Origin: Phycisphaerae bacterium
GTDB lineage: Bacteria; Planctomycetota; Phycisphaerae; JAJVII01
Length of the DNA stretch: 64,000 nt
Assembly (NCBI GenBank): GCA_022072085.1
Contig: JAJVII010000022.1
Location: 62,001 to 126,000, forward strand
Reading direction: 5' to 3'
Positions 52,805 through 61,806 of this stretch are shown one piece after another. The notes beneath the pieces were generated by a model. The model searched no databases and was not told the origin of the DNA. It saw nothing but the letters and a program-made list of their open reading frames with translations. A program made the translations under genes and the position numbers. Within the stretch, counting starts at the first letter, position 1. Each line of letters starts with the position of its first letter.

Positions 52805-53222
52805 GGGGATTGGCCACGGAGGCGGGGAGGACAAGGCGCTCGCAGATTACGCAGATTTCGCAGATGGGGAGAACGCAGAGGAACAGAGGGGGATGGAGAG
52901 AACAGGGCGAATGGGGCAAGGGGGAAGAAGGGGTTGAAGGAAGAAGAGAGGACGGATCGGAGACTCGATCTTGAATCAAGAGTCCCTCTGTCTTCTCTCT
53001 GCCGCCTCTGCCGCTCTGCGTTCGTCTTCTGTCCCGAATCTGCGGAATCGGCGTAATCTGCGGATGAATTCCTTCGCCTGACTGACCTTCGAGCGTCGGG
53101 CGTGTCTGCATCGGTTGATCGACGGGGCAAATGTGGTCTAATGAAGCAGCGGTCTGGGGTATGAGATCCTCGCCCGATCGGGCAACGGGGGGCGAGAACA
53201 CCGCGACAAAAGGAGAACGCCT
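52805..53222. repeat. Repeat-bearing gap with a 220-base interrupted palindrome
   Basis: The gap of 418 bases contains a palindrome whose outer arms are 52841-52865 (CGCAGATTACGCAGATTTCG...) and 53037-53062, matching at about 23 of 26 positions. Inner words ACGCAGAGgaACAGAGG and CCTCTGCCGCTCTGCGT also pair, and the centre (near 52960-52985) has ACTCgaTCTTGAaTCAAGAGT. After it comes the promoter of the large TPR gene (53115-53142). Confidence 0.8.
53115..53142 (+). promoter_or_regulatory. Sigma70-type promoter of the large TPR gene
   Basis: TTGATC (53115-53120), a 16-base spacer and TCTAAT (53137-53142) lie about 80 bases upstream of the GTG start of the 1817-residue TPR gene. AGGAG sits about eight bases before that GTG. 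The position, just after a long palindrome, makes a separate transcription unit likely. Confidence 0.5.
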
Positions 53223-56200
53223 GTGAGACGCCATCGGATGACTTCCGTCGTCGCATGCTTCCTTGCGCTGGTTGCGTGCCTGGCGATGCCGCACGCCGCG
53301 TCGGCTGACGCCAAGGCCGACCTGGCGGCCGGGCAGCAGGCCCTGGCTGCCGGCCAGGCCGACCAGGCCCTCAAGCTGCTGGCCGGCGCCGCCGCCGACC
53401 TGCCGCAATCGGTCGAGGCCCAGGTCGCGCTGGCCCGGGCGTATCTCCAGACCGGCGACCTGGACAAGGCGCTGGAACAGTACCGCAAGGTGCTCGCCCT
53501 CTCGCCCGGCCATCCCGAAGCCAAGCGGATGGCCGACGCCCTGACCGGGCGGCGCGAGACCTTCGACCGCAAGCTCTCGGTCGCCCGCGAGTTGCTGGGG
53601 ATGTGCGACTACCCGATGGCGATGAGCGTCGCGGCCCCGCTGGCGGCTGGGCCCTACGAGCCGGACCAGCAACTGAGCGCCCGGCTGCTGCTCGTCGAGG
53701 CCCGGCTGTGGAGTGGCTACAGCGCTGCCTCCCTGGACGACGCCCTGAAGCTCGCCGCCGACCTGGGCGTCAAGCCCGAGGCCGACCACGTCCGCGTCCT
53801 GGCCGCGCTGGCCCGCATCGCCGGCGGTACGCCCGAGCAGCAGATGAAAGCCAAGGACATCCTGGCCGGCGCCAAGGCCCTCAAGGGCGACGACGCCAAG
53901 CTGGCCGAGATGGTTACGCGGCTGCTGACGCTCAACCCCAAGGACGCCGCCGAGATCAGCGGCAAGCTGGCGGGCTGGCTGGCGGCTGTCCCGCGCGGCG
54001 GCTACCGCGACGTGCTGGTCGAGTGGCTGGTGCGCGACATGTGCGGCTACGCCGCCAAAGCGGCTGCCCGCGACGATCTGGATGGCGCGATAAAGATCCT
54101 CTGGCCGATGGTCAGCGGCGACGCCCTGCCCGCGGACCTCGCGGCCCAGGCCGGCAAGCCGATGAAGCTGGCCACCGGCTGGCTGGTCCTCCAGACCGAC
54201 AACCGCAACAACGGAATCATCCAGCAGACGGTCAACGCGCTGCTCGGCGTTGCCCGGCGCGACCTGGAACTGCACCGCGACAAGGCGACGCTGGTTGCCG
54301 CCTGGGTGGCCGACCAGTTCCTGGCGTCCCAGTTCTCCAAGCCAGGCGACGACTGGGTCGTGGGCATGCGGCTGACCGGGGCGGACAGGCTGTCGGGCAT
54401 GAGCCGCCCGTCGCCCGACCGCGTGAAGGGCTCGCCGCTGAGCCAGGCCGACGTGCTCCAGCGGCTGATCCTGCTCGATCTGGCCAGGCTTGCGACAGGT
54501 GACGGCCAGTTCCAGAATGTGGTTGCCCAGGCAGTGGGCCAGATTCAGCGATACGAGGCCGCGGGCGATGTGGAGACCGGGCTGATGCAATTCATGGATC
54601 GGCCGGTCCGCGTCAACGATGCGGTGACCGTGGCCGATACGAATCTGCCGCTGCCCAGCGGCGCCGCCTCGCGCCAGTTCGTGACCTTCCTGGCTGATGC
54701 GTTTGCCAAGATCGGCGGGGAGGACTTTGCCAGGGCGGCCTTATCGGTCAGGCCCGAGGCCAACGATGCGCTGAACGACAACGACGCGATTGCCCTGCTG
54801 CTCTACTCGCGGGTTAACGCGGAATACAGCGACGCCAAGGCAGCCGACGGCGCCCGGGCGATCATCCGGCGCTACGCGGCCGCCGGCAAGTGGGCGGCGG
54901 CGGGGCAGGGGTTGAGCCTCTTCGCGGACGGGCGGACCACCAACGACCTCCGCTGGGCCAAGGTGCAGCTTGCGCTTCAGCAGGCGGAGAGCGCGGAGAT
55001 CAAGCAGCTCACCGCCCATCGCCGCCTGAGTGATCAGCTCAACCCGCAGATCGACGCGGCACTGGGCATGATGCTCGATGCGCTCAAGGCCGACCCTGAC
55101 AAGCCGGTCGTGCAGGCGGTCGCCGGCTGGGGCCGCACGCTCGTGGACCGCTACCTGACGCTGGAACGCGCGGACCTGTCGATGGCGGTGATCGAGAAGC
55201 TGGCCGGCCCGGGCGGCAGCGCCAAGCTGGCCGACTGGGCCCTGTGGATGCGGACGCAGCTCCAGCGGATCGACGCGGCGCGGGCGATGGCCGTCGAGGC
55301 CGCCCAGTTCAAGGGCGATCAGAAGCTGACGCTCAACCGGTTCCACCAGGCCGAGCTGACGCTGCTGGGCGACCTGATCGAGAAGCTGCCCGACTCGGAG
55401 TATGCCCCGCAAGCCTTCGCCCGCGTGCTGGCGATTTCCCAGGCCTACCAGGGCTACCAGTCGTTCGACGTTGCCGACGCGGTGCTGGCCGGGTTCCTGA
55501 AGGCCCACCCCAAGTTCACCAAGGCCGAGCAGGTCGAGTTCGCACGCGTCGAGGTCGCGATGGCCAGGGCCCGCTACGCTTTCAGCAAGCGGACCGATCC
55601 GCTGGCGACGCCCGACAAGCTGACGGCGGAATACGCGGCGGCGGTGGACGCCCTGGCGGCGTTCCTTAAGGCCCACCCGACGGGCGACTGGTCGCCGGCG
55701 GCGGAGGGTCGGCTGATCGAGATCGCTCGCACATTCGGACAGGAGGGGGCGTGGAGCGTGTCGCGCGAGGTGCTCAAACGCTTCGCGGCGGCGGCCGGCG
55801 GCGAGGCGGCGCTGACGCACCCGGAACGGTTGAAGCTGCTGGAGGCGGCGACCTATCTCGGCGAACTGGACCGGTCACACGGCCTCCAATTGCTGGTCCT
55901 GCCCGCCCCGCCGAACGCCCAGATGGGCATGGGCAGCCAGGTCATCCGCTCCGTCGGTTCAGTTGCCGGGAATAGGGAGAGCGGCGCCGGCGGCGGGCTG
56001 TTCGCTGCTGACGACGACTCGGACTCGGCTAGGGACGGTCGCACGCGGCTGGGCGCCTCAGCCGACGGCAAGCCGGACAGGGAAATGGACAAGGTCGCGG
56101 ATGAGCTGGAGAAGAAGTTGGCCCGGAACATGCCGGAGGGCCGGGAGTATGGTCGCCCCGCCGACAAACCGGCCGAGCCGACCGGACCCGGCGCAACGCC

Positions 56201-58676
56201 GGGGCCGGTCATTCACGAGCCCGGCGGCGAAACGCTGGCGATGATCCGCCAGAGCGAGTACCAGCAGCAGCAGCGTCTGGCCCGTATGGAGCAGAACCCG
56301 CAGGGCGGGCAGGGCCGCGGGGGCATGTCCGGCTCGCTGCCGACGCCGACGACGCAGCCCGAGGGCATCGTGCTGCCTTCCGGCGTGGTGCTGACGGTGG
56401 AGGAGATGAAGCGGCAGGACGCGTCGGCGGACTCGGCCTACGCGATCCTGGTCGGCCTGGTGAAGGATCCGGCGCTGGCGGGGCGGGACGTCAGCCGCCA
56501 GGCCCGCGAGCAGATCATGTGGATGATCGGTTTCTTCGAGGGCCAGCTCCGCGCCAACCAGGCCGTCGTGCTGGTGGACCGCTACCTTAAGGACCTGCCT
56601 GACGACCCGGCCCGCGTGGGGCTGGGCTACCAGGGGCTGAGCGACCGGCTGGTCTGGGCATCGCAGCAGCAGCCGACCGACCGCATCGACCAGGCGTGGA
56701 TCGACGCCCGGCACAAGCTGTTCGAGGAGGCGCGGTCGGCCGTCGCGGCGTTCGCGGCCGACCTCGAAAAGGCCGGCGACCTGGAGACCTGGGTGGACCG
56801 GGCCCTGCTGCTGGGCGTGGGCAGCTATGAGCAGGAGGCGGCGCTGGCGGCGACGGTCAGCCGCCCGCGCGCCGGCGGGCTGCTGACGCGGGCCGCCGAC
56901 GAACTGATCGCCCTGGCGGTGAAGCGGCCGAACCACCCGCAGCGCGGCGACTTCCCGTCGCGGCTGTGGACGCTGGCCGACCGGCTGGCGGGCTTTGGCC
57001 AGCAGGAGCAGGCGATCTACGTGCTGGGCAGCATCACGATCCACTTCCCGACCGACCCGCGGGCGACGCAGGCGGTGGTGCGGATCGCCCAGCTCTACGC
57101 CCAGGGCCTCTCGGCGCCGCTGCGGGCGGTGGAGACCTATCAGGAATACCTGGCGCTTAACGGCGACACGTCGCTGGTGCAGCAGCAGATCTTCGCGATC
57201 GCCCAGCAACTGGCCGCCGCCCAGCGCTACGTCGAGGCGCTGCACGTCTACGGCGTGTTCGTGGACAGCTTCCCGGCTGACGGCCGGGCGCCGCAGGCGC
57301 TTCAGGCGATCGGCAACATCCACCAGACCAACGAGGCGTGGGCCGACGCGATGAAGGCCTACCAGCGGCTGCTGGACGAGTACCCCGCCAACGGCCTGGC
57401 CCGGCAGGTGAAGCTGGCGATCGCGGAGTGCGAGATTCAGCTCAGCCACTGGAACGAGGCCCGGCGGCTGTACAGCGAATACCTGGCCCAGTACGGCGAG
57501 GCGAGCATGAACAACAACGCGCCCAACCAGGATGGGCAGCAGGCGGGGCCGCAGCCGCCACCGGGCGGGTCGATCGCCAGCCGCATCGAGACGCTCAAGA
57601 GCCTGGCCCGTTACCAGGCCCTGCTGGAAGACAAGCAGATCGCCGGCAAGAAGGGCGACGCCCAGTACCAGATCGGGCAGATCGTGCTGGAGCGGCTGGG
57701 CAACCACGTCAAGGCGATCCAGGAGTTCCGCAAGGTGATCGCGAACTTCCCGCAGGCCCACGAGGCCGACGACGCCCAGTTCCAGATCGGCCAGGCGCTG
57801 CTGGAACTGGGCCGGCTGGACGAGGCCCGCGCCGAACTGGCCAGGGTTCCGACGGTCTATCCCAACAGCCCCTATGCCGACAACGCCCTGTTCCTGATCG
57901 GCCAGAGCTACGAGCAGCAGGCCCAGCGGCTGGCGTCGGTGACGCTGACGCAGGCCCGGCAGATGGCGTTCGAGTCTGGCCAGCGCGGGGCGTACCGCAA
58001 GCTCCAGGAGCAGCAGAAGGACATCAGCGCCAAGCTGGAGGAGCGGGCCAAGGAGTTGAAGGCCGGCGGCAAGGGCAAGCAGGCCGAGATGGAGGAGGCC
58101 TACAACGCGTTCCGCTACCAGGGCAACAACGACACCAGCGTGTCGCAATACTCAGCCAACGCCCAGTGGCAGGCTGAGACCGAGTCGGCGATGCAGGTGG
58201 CCAACCGCCAGGACAAGATCAACGAGGCCTACCGCCAAGCCGTGTCGGCCTACAGCCGGGCGGCGACGGATTTCCCGCTGGGCGACGCGACGGATGAGTC
58301 GCTGCTGCGAATGGCCCAGATCTACGAGACCGAACTGAAGGACCGCAAGGCCGCGATGGAGACCTATCAGCGGATCGTGAAGTTCTTCCCCGGCACGCCG
58401 GTCGCGGAGAACGCCGCGTGGAAGGTCGCCAGGTTCTACGAAGCCGAGGGCGACTACGACCAGGCGGTCGTCGCCTATCGCGACTTCATCCGCAACTACC
58501 CGGCCAGCGGCCGCGTGGCCGACGCCCAGTTCGCCCTGGCCGAGGCCCTCGAACAGCTTAACCGCTGGGTCGACGCGATGGACGCGTATCAGACTTTCCG
58601 CGAGAAGTTCCCCACCCACCCCAAGGCCGAGCAGGCCAAGGACCAGGTGCAGTGGATCAAGGCGTATCGGCTGTAG
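53223..58676 (+). CDS. Very large secreted TPR protein
   Basis: The 1817-residue protein has a signal peptide (TSVVACFLALVACLAMPHAA) and TPR or TPR-like helices over most of its length. Examples are VALARAYLQTGDLDKALEQY near the start, and AVETYQEYLALNG, ALQAIGNIHQTNEAWADAMK, AQFQIGQALLELGRLDEARA and KVARFYEAEGDYDQAVVAYR later. The last 700 residues have regular BamD/YbgF-like repeats. An acidic, Arg/Gly/Pro-rich linker between about 910 and 1060 (DDDSDSARDGRTRLGASADG) divides two helical arms. The GTG start was chosen for its AGGAG; an ATG five codons later is possible. It is probably a periplasmic or envelope scaffold. The next gene, 92 bases on, is a second TPR protein. Confidence 0.85.
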   Translation: MRRHRMTSVVACFLALVACLAMPHAASADAKADLAAGQQALAAGQADQALKLLAGAAADLPQSVEAQVALARAYLQTGDLDKALEQYRKVLALSPGHPEAKRMADALTGRRETFDRKLSVARELLGMCDYPMAMSVAAPLAAGPYEPDQQLSARLLLVEARLWSGYSAASLDDALKLAADLGVKPEADHVRVLAALARIAGGTPEQQMKAKDILAGAKALKGDDAKLAEMVTRLLTLNPKDAAEISGKLAGWLAAVPRGGYRDVLVEWLVRDMCGYAAKAAARDDLDGAIKILWPMVSGDALPADLAAQAGKPMKLATGWLVLQTDNRNNGIIQQTVNALLGVARRDLELHRDKATLVAAWVADQFLASQFSKPGDDWVVGMRLTGADRLSGMSRPSPDRVKGSPLSQADVLQRLILLDLARLATGDGQFQNVVAQAVGQIQRYEAAGDVETGLMQFMDRPVRVNDAVTVADTNLPLPSGAASRQFVTFLADAFAKIGGEDFARAALSVRPEANDALNDNDAIALLLYSRVNAEYSDAKAADGARAIIRRYAAAGKWAAAGQGLSLFADGRTTNDLRWAKVQLALQQAESAEIKQLTAHRRLSDQLNPQIDAALGMMLDALKADPDKPVVQAVAGWGRTLVDRYLTLERADLSMAVIEKLAGPGGSAKLADWALWMRTQLQRIDAARAMAVEAAQFKGDQKLTLNRFHQAELTLLGDLIEKLPDSEYAPQAFARVLAISQAYQGYQSFDVADAVLAGFLKAHPKFTKAEQVEFARVEVAMARARYAFSKRTDPLATPDKLTAEYAAAVDALAAFLKAHPTGDWSPAAEGRLIEIARTFGQEGAWSVSREVLKRFAAAAGGEAALTHPERLKLLEAATYLGELDRSHGLQLLVLPAPPNAQMGMGSQVIRSVGSVAGNRESGAGGGLFAADDDSDSARDGRTRLGASADGKPDREMDKVADELEKKLARNMPEGREYGRPADKPAEPTGPGATPGPVIHEPGGETLAMIRQSEYQQQQRLARMEQNPQGGQGRGGMSGSLPTPTTQPEGIVLPSGVVLTVEEMKRQDASADSAYAILVGLVKDPALAGRDVSRQAREQIMWMIGFFEGQLRANQAVVLVDRYLKDLPDDPARVGLGYQGLSDRLVWASQQQPTDRIDQAWIDARHKLFEEARSAVAAFAADLEKAGDLETWVDRALLLGVGSYEQEAALAATVSRPRAGGLLTRAADELIALAVKRPNHPQRGDFPSRLWTLADRLAGFGQQEQAIYVLGSITIHFPTDPRATQAVVRIAQLYAQGLSAPLRAVETYQEYLALNGDTSLVQQQIFAIAQQLAAAQRYVEALHVYGVFVDSFPADGRAPQALQAIGNIHQTNEAWADAMKAYQRLLDEYPANGLARQVKLAIAECEIQLSHWNEARRLYSEYLAQYGEASMNNNAPNQDGQQAGPQPPPGGSIASRIETLKSLARYQALLEDKQIAGKKGDAQYQIGQIVLERLGNHVKAIQEFRKVIANFPQAHEADDAQFQIGQALLELGRLDEARAELARVPTVYPNSPYADNALFLIGQSYEQQAQRLASVTLTQARQMAFESGQRGAYRKLQEQQKDISAKLEERAKELKAGGKGKQAEMEEAYNAFRYQGNNDTSVSQYSANAQWQAETESAMQVANRQDKINEAYRQAVSAYSRAATDFPLGDATDESLLRMAQIYETELKDRKAAMETYQRIVKFFPGTPVAENAAWKVARFYEAEGDYDQAVVAYRDFIRNYPASGRVADAQFALAEALEQLNRWVDAMDAYQTFREKFPTHPKAEQAKDQVQWIKAYRL

Positions 58677-58768
58677 AAAAGTGCTGAGTGGTGAGTGCCG
58701 AGTCGTGAGCAAGACCGGACCGGACGCCTGACTGACGCAGACGACGAAAACCTCCAAGGAGCGCGATC
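58677..58768. repeat. Short gap with GTGCTGAGTGGTGAGTGCCGAGTCGTGAG repeat
   Basis: Between the two TPR genes lies a short run built from GTGAGT/GAGTCGTGAG units (58681-58710). It is a third kind of word repeat, without a visible palindromic partner here. The remainder carries the AAGGAG ribosome site for the next gene. Confidence 0.4.
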
Positions 58769-60130
58769 ATGAAGACGGTGACCATCCTGATGACGCTGCT
58801 GCTGACGACGCCGATCCTGCTGGCCCAGGTTGTGCAACGGGCGGCCCTGGACTCGGCCGACAAGGCCAGGATCGACCCGGCCAAGGCCGAGCAGGCCGAG
58901 AAAGACTACGACGCCGGGCGGAAGCTCTACTTCCAGGGCCAGTACAAGGACGCCGCCGCGAAGCTGGCTGCCGCCGTCGCCGCCAACCCGACCAAGAGCG
59001 ACTACAGGTTGCTGCTGGCCAAGGCACGCATCCGGCTGGGCCAACCGGCTGAGGGCGTCGAGCTGCTCGAGTCGATCCTCAAGGAGAACCCCGAGCACGT
59101 CGAGGCCGGCGTGACGCTGGCCGAGCAGTTGTCGGCTGAGAAGAACCACAAGCGCGTCATCGCCGTGCTCGAGCCGCTGCTGAAGTTCAAGCACGACTAC
59201 CCGCTCTATCACATGCTCGCGATCGCCCACTATGAGACGGAAGACCTGGCCAAGGCCCGCGGCGAGTTCGAGGAGGCCGTCAAGCTCAACCCCTCCAGCG
59301 GCGACGACTGGTACCTGCTGGGCAACATCTACCTCGGCGAGAGCCGCTTCGCCAAGGCGGCTGGCGCCTATGAGCAGGCCAACGGCCTGGGCGTGGACAG
59401 CGCGGTGCTGCACTTCAAGCTGGCCAGCGTCTACTTCAACCTGCGCAACTACCTCGGGCGCGTCGGCACGTCCGAAGTCATCGGCGGCAAGGCCGGCCAG
59501 GTCAGGAACAACATGTATCTCATCGACCCCGTGCCCGGGCGAAAGGACGTCTTCTACGTCTCGCCCAACGACTCGGCCATCTACCAGGTCGCCCGCGCCC
59601 GCGAGATGGGCGTGGATGCGACGCAGCTCGGGTTTCTCGAGGCCCGCATCTGGCTCAGCGCCCGCCGATACGCCAAGGCTGACGCCCTCTACAAGACCCT
59701 CGAAGGCAAGCTGCCCAAGGCCGACCAGGGGTTGTTCTGGTTCTACTGGGCCCGCACCGCGCTGGGCCTGGAGGACTACGACGCCTACATCGCCCGTCTC
59801 AACGAGGCCATCAAGGTCGAGCCCGACACCTACAAGCCCACGCTGGCCGACGCCTACGTCACCGTCGCCACCCGCTACCAGCAGCGCGGCGACGGCGCGA
59901 AGTACATCGAGTTCCTCACCAAGGCCGTGCAGACCAGCCCGCTGTCAGCCGGCCTGCACCTGACCCTCGGCGAGGCCCTGTGGCAGGCGGGCCAACGGCC
60001 GGCTGCCGCCGAGCAGTATCGCCTCGTGCTGGAACTGGAGCCTGACCACGCCCAGCGCGTCGAGCTGCTCAACCGCATCCGCGAGGTCCAGGAAGCCCAG
60101 CCCCCCGCCCCGGAGGCGAAGGGCAAGTAG
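58769..60130 (+). CDS. Secreted TPR protein
   Basis: The 453-residue product has a signal peptide (MKTVTILMTLLLTTPILLA). It has about eight TPR-like units, such as YDAGRKLYFQGQYKDAAAKL, LLLAKARIRLGQPAEGVELL, YHMLAIAHYETEDLAKARGE, WYLLGNIYLGESRFAKAAGA and LTLGEALWQAGQRPAAAEQY. AAGGAG precedes the ATG. It follows the large TPR gene in the same direction and may share its transcript. A role as an envelope adaptor is inferred from the fold only. Confidence 0.82.
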   Translation: MKTVTILMTLLLTTPILLAQVVQRAALDSADKARIDPAKAEQAEKDYDAGRKLYFQGQYKDAAAKLAAAVAANPTKSDYRLLLAKARIRLGQPAEGVELLESILKENPEHVEAGVTLAEQLSAEKNHKRVIAVLEPLLKFKHDYPLYHMLAIAHYETEDLAKARGEFEEAVKLNPSSGDDWYLLGNIYLGESRFAKAAGAYEQANGLGVDSAVLHFKLASVYFNLRNYLGRVGTSEVIGGKAGQVRNNMYLIDPVPGRKDVFYVSPNDSAIYQVARAREMGVDATQLGFLEARIWLSARRYAKADALYKTLEGKLPKADQGLFWFYWARTALGLEDYDAYIARLNEAIKVEPDTYKPTLADAYVTVATRYQQRGDGAKYIEFLTKAVQTSPLSAGLHLTLGEALWQAGQRPAAAEQYRLVLELEPDHAQRVELLNRIREVQEAQPPAPEAKGK

Positions 60131-60175
60131 TTTCGACGCCGAATCGCCCGCCCGCACTTGCGGGGGATTGGAACC

Positions 60176-60202
60176 ACGCCCCTGGCGAGCCGTTGGGGGC
60201 GT
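60176..60202 (+). terminator. Possible terminator hairpin after the second TPR gene
   Basis: ACGCCCC (60176-60182) pairs with GGGGCGT (60196-60202), followed by CTTCAT. A smaller hairpin, CCCGCActTGCGGG, lies just before (60150-60163). There is no proper T-run, so termination is uncertain. Confidence 0.35.
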
Positions 60203-60249
60203 CTTCATCTGGACGTTGAACGGCCCAGCGGCCCTTGCCCGGCTTTCAT

Positions 60250-60278
60250 TTGCGGGAACTGCGGGGGGGTCATACAAT
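60250..60278 (+). promoter_or_regulatory. Sigma70-type promoter of hflX
   Basis: TTGCGG (60250-60255), exactly 17 bases, then TACAAT (60273-60278) lie about 68 bases before the TTG start of hflX. The spacer is G-rich, with a run of seven G. The metallopeptidase gene that overlaps hflX would be expressed from the same promoter. Confidence 0.45.
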
Positions 60279-60345
60279 CTAACTGTGGGTCCGCGGAGGG
60301 TGTCTACCTGCGGGGGCGGGCCTTACCGGAGGCGACGGCGGCGAC

Positions 60346-61806
60346 TTGGCTGAACTCAAACGCACCGAATTGACCGTCCGGCAGGAGAAGGCCCTGCTGG
60401 TCGGTGCGATCCTGCGATCCCGGAACGAAAGCCTGCGGGCGGCTGTCGCCGATCCTCTGGCTGAACTGGAGAGCCTCGCCCGCACCGCCGCCGCCCGCGT
60501 CGTCGGACGCGTCCAGCAGAAGCTCAACCGCATCGACCCGGCCTACTACATCGGCCGTGGCAAGGCCGCCCAGATCGGCGACCGCGCCCGCGAACTGGAC
60601 GCCGAGACCATCATCTTCGACAACGACCTGTCGCCGGCCCAGATCCGCGACCTGGAAGAGGTCACCGGTTGCAAGATTCTCGACCGCAGCGAGCTGATCC
60701 TGGACATCTTCGCGACGCGGGCCCGCACGCACCAGGCCCGGCTGGCGGTCGAGCTGGCCCAGCTCGAATACACCTTCCCGCGGCTGCGGCGGATGTGGAC
60801 GCACCTGGACACGGTGGTCGGCGGCGCGTCGACGGCGGTGGCGGCCGTCGGCGGCATCGGCACGCGCGGGCCCGGCGAGACGCAGATCGAAACCGACCGC
60901 CGCCTGGTCCGCAAGCGGATCGGCATGCTCAAGCGCAAGCTCCAGGAAATCCAGGAACGGCGCAGCCGCGAGGTCAAGGCCCGCTGCGAGCAGTTCACCG
61001 TCTCGCTGGTCGGCTACACCAACGCAGGCAAAAGTTCGCTGATGAATGCCCTGACCGGCGCTGACGCGTTCGTCGAGGACAAACTGTTCGCGACGCTGGA
61101 CACCAAGACGCGGCAGTGGAAGCTGGCGCCGGGGCGCACCGCGCTGCTGAGCGACACGGTCGGCTTCGTGCGCGACCTGCCGCACCACCTGATTGAGAGT
61201 TTCAAAGCCACGCTGGAGGAGGCGACGCACGCCGACCTGCTGCTGCATGTCGTGGACGTCTCCAGTCCCGACGCCCTGGCGCAGGTGAGCGTGGTCGATC
61301 GCGTACTTGCTGAGCTGGGCCTGGCGCCCGTCGGCGGCGGCGAGGCGGCTGCGAAGGCGGGCGACCTGTCCGGGCAGCCCTCCCCGCCGGCCCGTCCGCC
61401 CGGCCCGCCGCACCGCCGCAGCAACGGCGACGGCGAACCCCCGGCCAGGCCGATCGTGCTCGTGCTCAACAAGGTCGACGCGCTGGAGGACCTTTCGCTG
61501 CTGCATGTGCTGCTGGACCGACATCCGACGGCGGTGGCGACATCGGCCCGGACCGGCCGCGGGCTGGCCGAGCTGGGCGAGCGGGTGCTGTCGATGTTCC
61601 AGGGCCGCCTGCGGCGGGTGCGCGTGAGCTGCCCGGTGAGCGACGGTCGGCTGATCAGCTTCATCGAGTCGCACGCCGAGCAGATGCACGAGCGGAGGTT
61701 CGAGGGGCTGGGGGCCCAGTTCGAGGCGACGATGGCCGCCCGCTGGCTGGACCGCATCCGGCAGTGGGACGGGCTCGTGACGGTCGAGCAACTGGAGGAG
61801 CCATGA
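60346..61806 (+). CDS. hflX: GTPase HflX
   Basis: The 486-residue protein is a ribosome-associated GTPase. Its N-domain has DPAYYIGRGKAAQIGDRARE and FDNDLSPAQIRDLE. A coiled coil follows, with the glycine-rich GGIGTRGPGETQIETDRRLV. The G domain has G1 GYTNAGKS (223-230), G3 DTVG (270-273) and G4 NKVD (375-378). Homologues help split or rescue stalled ribosomes. Between G3 and G4 there is an extra Pro/Gly/Ala-rich insert at about 328-368, which makes it some 50 residues longer than typical. It begins at TTG (60346); the nearest purine-rich signal, CGGAGG, is somewhat far upstream. The stop overlaps the next start (ATGA). Confidence 0.92.
   Translation: MAELKRTELTVRQEKALLVGAILRSRNESLRAAVADPLAELESLARTAAARVVGRVQQKLNRIDPAYYIGRGKAAQIGDRARELDAETIIFDNDLSPAQIRDLEEVTGCKILDRSELILDIFATRARTHQARLAVELAQLEYTFPRLRRMWTHLDTVVGGASTAVAAVGGIGTRGPGETQIETDRRLVRKRIGMLKRKLQEIQERRSREVKARCEQFTVSLVGYTNAGKSSLMNALTGADAFVEDKLFATLDTKTRQWKLAPGRTALLSDTVGFVRDLPHHLIESFKATLEEATHADLLLHVVDVSSPDALAQVSVVDRVLAELGLAPVGGGEAAAKAGDLSGQPSPPARPPGPPHRRSNGDGEPPARPIVLVLNKVDALEDLSLLHVLLDRHPTAVATSARTGRGLAELGERVLSMFQGRLRRVRVSCPVSDGRLISFIESHAEQMHERRFEGLGAQFEATMAARWLDRIRQWDGLVTVEQLEEP

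Noticed and set aside
54741-58148. Long minus-strand frames opposite the 1817-residue TPR gene
   Set aside because: They are complements of regular TPR codons and have no independent motif or start signal.
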